Below, in pieces: positions 5,524 to 7,749 of a DNA stretch of 7,749 bases. Position numbers and translations under genes: made by a program. Positions within the stretch are counted from its first letter, which is position 1. Every line of letters starts with the position of its first letter. Under the pieces are notes generated by a model. That model saw nothing but the letters and a program-made list of their open reading frames with translations, made no database searches and was not told the origin of the DNA. This DNA comes from Candidatus Omnitrophota bacterium (GTDB taxonomy: Bacteria; Omnitrophota; Gorgyraeia; Gygaellales; Profunditerraquicolaceae), in contig JALOBQ010000044.1 in NCBI GenBank assembly GCA_023228185.1, forward strand, positions 1 through 7,749. The letters are read 5' to 3'.

Positions 5524-6846
5524 ATGGATATGAAAGTAGTTGTTGATACAATTTGGGTTTTGCTTACGGCAAAACTGGTATTTTTTATGAATTTGGGTTT
5601 TGCTATGGTTGAGTCGGGTTTTGCGCGTTCCAAAAACTGCGTAAATATTCTTTCCAAGAATTTTGTAGTCTTTGCGGTGTCTTCTTTGGGGTTTTTACTG
5701 TTAGGTTGGGGTTTGATGTTTGGAGACGGAAATCCGTTAATTGGTTTAAAGGGGTTGTTTTTTGCCAGCGGCCTGGATAATTCTCCGGCAACCGGCGAAG
5801 CCTATAAAGGTGTTTATTCGGCGCTTTCCTGGACAGGAGTTCCGATGTGGGCGAAATTTTTCTTTCAGTTGGTTTTCTGCGGCACGGCAGCCACGATTGT
5901 TTCAGGTGCAGTAGCTGAACGTATTAAATATAAATCGTTCATAGTTTTTTCATTTCTTATGGCCATGTTTATCTATCCTATAGTGGGTCACTGGATTTGG
6001 GGCGGCGGATGGCTGCAATTGAGAGGGATGTTTGATTTTGCCGGTTCATCAGTTGTTCATTCAGTCGGAGGATGGGCGGCTTTAGCCGGGGTACTGGTGC
6101 TGGGTCCGCGTTTTGGCAAATACGCAAACGGAAGGATTAATCCTATCCCTGGCCATAATTTATCTATAGCCACATTAGGAACATTTGTGCTTTGGTTTGG
6201 GTGGTTTGGTTTCAACCCGGGATCTACGATGTCAGCTGATCCTATGGCAATCAGTCACGTAGCGATTACTACTAATATGGCAGCAGCAATGGCAACTTTA
6301 AGCGCTACTATATTATCGTGGGTATTATTGGGTAAGCCGGATTTAGGCATGACTTTAAATGGTTGCCTTGCCGGTTTGGTAGCGATTACCGCACCTTGCG
6401 CTTTTGTGAGCGTGCCAAGCTCGTTGATCATTGGTTTAATCGCAGGAATATTAGTGGTTTTGGCGGTGGTTATGTTCGATAAAATCAAGATAGACGATCC
6501 AGTAGGCGCGCTTTCCGTGCACTTGGTTAATGGTATTTTTGGCACTCTCTGCGTCGGGTTATTCGCACAGGATAAAATCGTCGGTGTAGCTACCGGTAAT
6601 GGTTTATTCTATGGAGGAGGGACAACTTTGTTGATGGCGCAGTTAACCGGAGTTTTGGGGGTAGCAGTGTTTACTTTTGTGATTTCTCTCATTTTCTGGT
6701 TTATTCTGAAATATACCATAGGCATTAGAGTCTCGCTTAAAGAAGAAATTGAAGGTTTGGATATCGGCGAGCACGGAAATTCAGCTTATCCTGAATTTTA
6801 TGGGAAGAAACCGGCTTATGCATTTCTGGAAGTTAAAAATGAATAA
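5524..6846 (+). CDS. amt: Ammonium transporter, Amt family (second copy, no signal peptide)
   Basis: This 440-residue paralogue of the upstream transporter starts almost directly in membrane helix 1 and lacks the cleavable leader. By alignment the conduction residues are intact: Gln115 and gate Phe118 (FQLVFCG), Trp159, Asp171 and pore His179 (DFAGSSVVH), Trp227 and gate Phe230 (GWFGFNPGS), and pore His333 (DDPVGALSVHLVNG). The P-II-responsive tail reads RVSLKEEIEGLD and EHGNSAYP. FFMNLGFAMVESGF at 20-33 puts it in the same AMT1-like subgroup. Compared with the first copy it has a longer periplasmic stretch between helices 2 and 3 (about residues 67-108) and a C-terminal extension ending in LEVKNE. 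AGGAGG ends 5 nt before the ATG; a second ATG two codons later is spaced less well. The second glnK follows after 26 nt. Confidence 0.95.
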   Translation: MDMKVVVDTIWVLLTAKLVFFMNLGFAMVESGFARSKNCVNILSKNFVVFAVSSLGFLLLGWGLMFGDGNPLIGLKGLFFASGLDNSPATGEAYKGVYSALSWTGVPMWAKFFFQLVFCGTAATIVSGAVAERIKYKSFIVFSFLMAMFIYPIVGHWIWGGGWLQLRGMFDFAGSSVVHSVGGWAALAGVLVLGPRFGKYANGRINPIPGHNLSIATLGTFVLWFGWFGFNPGSTMSADPMAISHVAITTNMAAAMATLSATILSWVLLGKPDLGMTLNGCLAGLVAITAPCAFVSVPSSLIIGLIAGILVVLAVVMFDKIKIDDPVGALSVHLVNGIFGTLCVGLFAQDKIVGVATGNGLFYGGGTTLLMAQLTGVLGVAVFTFVISLIFWFILKYTIGIRVSLKEEIEGLDIGEHGNSAYPEFYGKKPAYAFLEVKNE

Positions 6847-6872
6847 GTATTTTTTATTTTACGGAGGATAAA

Positions 6873-7211
6873 ATGAAAAAAATAGAAGCTATTATCAGGC
6901 CGGAAAGCCTTGAGGCAGTACGTAACGCGTTGAATATCGCAGGAGTAACCGGGTTAATGATCTCTGAAATTGAAGGGCACGGTAAACAAAAAGGAGTGGT
7001 CCAGCAATGGCGGGGAGAAAGATATAAAGTAGAGCTCTTACCAAAAGCTAAAGTAGAGATTATAGTTAAAGACCAGGATGTAGGGCGTATATGTAAGACT
7101 ATAATTGACAATGCTCAAACTGGCGAAATGGGTGATGGAAAAATTTTTATTTATCCGCTCGAAGACGCCATAAGGATACGTACTGGAGAAAAGGGAGAAG
7201 CCGCTATATAG
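6873..7211 (+). CDS. glnK: P-II nitrogen regulator, GlnK type (second copy)
   Basis: This 112-residue P-II protein is about 56% identical to the first copy by hand alignment (63 of 112). It keeps GHGKQKG at 35-41, Arg47, Tyr51, LLPKAK at 55-60, the B-loop TGEMGDGKIF at 83-92 and RIRT at 101-104, so nucleotide and 2-oxoglutarate binding should be intact. The T-loop tip differs: residues 46-51 are WRGERY, against FRGREY in the first copy, which swaps the charges at 49 and 50. That could tune each protein to its own Amt. GGAGG at 6863-6867 lies 5 nt before the ATG. Unlike the first cassette, no hairpin separates it from amt. The HTH gene follows after 4 nt. Confidence 0.95.
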   Translation: MKKIEAIIRPESLEAVRNALNIAGVTGLMISEIEGHGKQKGVVQQWRGERYKVELLPKAKVEIIVKDQDVGRICKTIIDNAQTGEMGDGKIFIYPLEDAIRIRTGEKGEAAI

Positions 7212-7215
7212 AACA

Positions 7216-7392
7216 ATGATCGATAAAGAACTTATCGAAAAGATAAGAAGCTTAAAAATTAGAAATGGATATACGCTGTATGAATTATCCAAGAGAATTG
7301 ATATTCAAGTAGGGACTTTGGAAAGGTGGTTCAAAACAGGTAGGATAAATAAGCTTTATGCGAAGATAGTAAAAGAAAGATTAGGTATCTAG
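7216..7392 (+). CDS. Small helix-turn-helix protein coupled to glnK (second copy)
   Basis: This 58-residue protein starts 4 nt after the second glnK stop and has no well-placed Shine-Dalgarno sequence, as with the first copy. It keeps the blocks GYTL (18-21), LSKR (24-27), DIQV (29-32), ERW (36-38) and RINK (43-46) and the closing KERLGI. The conserved positions include the turn and most of the recognition helix, so both proteins may bind related DNA sites; they differ at 33 (T/G), 39 (L/F) and 42 (R/G). It has no domain for sensing, oligomerisation or membrane attachment. A DNA-binding role is likely from the fold; the target and any link to P-II are guesses. Confidence 0.8.
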   Translation: MIDKELIEKIRSLKIRNGYTLYELSKRIDIQVGTLERWFKTGRINKLYAKIVKERLGI

Positions 7393-7485
7393 TTAAATAA
7401 GATTAGGAATTTGGTTTTTTTTGTTTATTTTTTTATCAGTTGAGTATGCATTTGTTTAATCAATCAAACAGGAGGAAAAAGTAAA
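7393..7485 (+). other. T-rich spacer between second HTH gene and third amt
   Basis: T-tracts at 7415-7422 and 7428-7434 follow a near-repeat of AGATTAGG, with no stable stem before them, so read-through is expected. TTAATCAA occurs at 7456-7463, as in the spacer before the second amt. TGTTT (7454-7458) and AAACA (7466-7470) flank it as a weak 5-bp inverted repeat. AGGAGG at 7470-7475 serves the third amt, 10 nt before its ATG. Confidence 0.3.
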
Positions 7486-7749
7486 ATGATTAATTCGGGG
7501 GATACGGTATGGGTGTTAATTTCTTCAGCGCTGGTGTTGTTGATGACTCCGGCATTGGCTTTCTTTTACGGAGGCATGGTCAGGCGTAAGAATGTGTTAA
7601 GTGTTTTGATGCAATGTTTCATCATTATCTGCGTTTTAAGTATCCAGTGGGTGTTAATCGGATACAGCCTTTCATTCGCTCCCTCTAAAGGGTTCTGGGG
7701 AGGTTTGCAGTGGTTGGGATTAAACGGGGTTGGCCTTGAGCCTTACGCG
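7486..7749 (+). CDS. amt: Ammonium transporter, classic AmtB type (third copy, 3' end outside window)
   Basis: Eighty-eight codons are present and the frame is open to the window edge. The protein starts without a cleavable leader. Helix 1 carries LVLLMTPALAFFYGGMVRRK, the N-terminal signature of the AmtB branch (compare F-Y-G-G-L-x-R-x-K-N-V-L-S in E. coli AmtB). It continues with NVLSVLMQ and IQWVLIGYSLSF, then the periplasmic stretch GFWGGLQWLGLNGVGL, which also parallels AmtB. It therefore belongs to a different subgroup from the two AMT1-like copies upstream. Pore histidines and the C-terminal tail are not in the window. Whether it too is followed by glnK and an HTH gene cannot be seen. 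Confidence 0.93.
   Translation, partial: MINSGDTVWVLISSALVLLMTPALAFFYGGMVRRKNVLSVLMQCFIIICVLSIQWVLIGYSLSFAPSKGFWGGLQWLGLNGVGLEPYA

Noticed and set aside
6255..6545. 96-codon minus-strand frame inside the second amt
   Set aside because: Shadow of the Amt coding strand, with no start signal or similarity to a known protein.

Overview
The window looks like ordinary bacterial chromosome from a Gram-negative (diderm) organism. One gene encodes a signal-peptide-bearing protein with the character of an outer-membrane beta-barrel porin, and G+C sampled by eye is in the low 40s percent. The mix of genes and the AT-rich spacers would suit a lineage outside the well-studied Proteobacteria (an Omnitrophota-like bacterium is my guess), but nothing here proves a taxon. 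All genes I accept are on the + strand. I see no rRNA, tRNA, insertion sequence or CRISPR array.

Layout. (1) 1-1631: the C-terminal end of an unrecognised protein, then a membrane-bound processive family-2 glycosyltransferase. (2) 1632-1919: intergenic region with a good sigma-70 promoter and a leader carrying a hexaloop hairpin and two terminator-like hairpins. (3) 1920-2444: a small ECF-like sigma factor. (4) 2445-2621: a second leader with the same hairpin order and a related second terminator. (5) 2622-7749: a nitrogen-uptake cluster made of a TorF-type putative porin, amt, glnK, small HTH gene, a second amt, glnK, small HTH gene, and the first 88 codons of a third, different amt that runs off the window.

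How the genes fit together. Ammonium could cross the outer membrane through the porin and the inner membrane through the Amt trimers. The two P-II proteins (GlnK type, both with Tyr51 on the T-loop) would close the channels when nitrogen is plentiful. Each glnK is followed within 2-4 nt by a 58-59 residue helix-turn-helix protein without a usable ribosome binding site of its own, so the repeated unit is a three-gene amt-glnK-hth cassette. I find no convincing intrinsic terminator from 2622 to 7749, so the cluster may be one long operon read from the second leader.

The two most interesting points are the duplicated cassette with its tiny coupled HTH protein, and the matched tandem-terminator leaders in front of the sigma factor and the porin-amt operon. 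The latter suggest a shared RNA-level (antitermination-like) switch. Functions beyond family membership are inferred.
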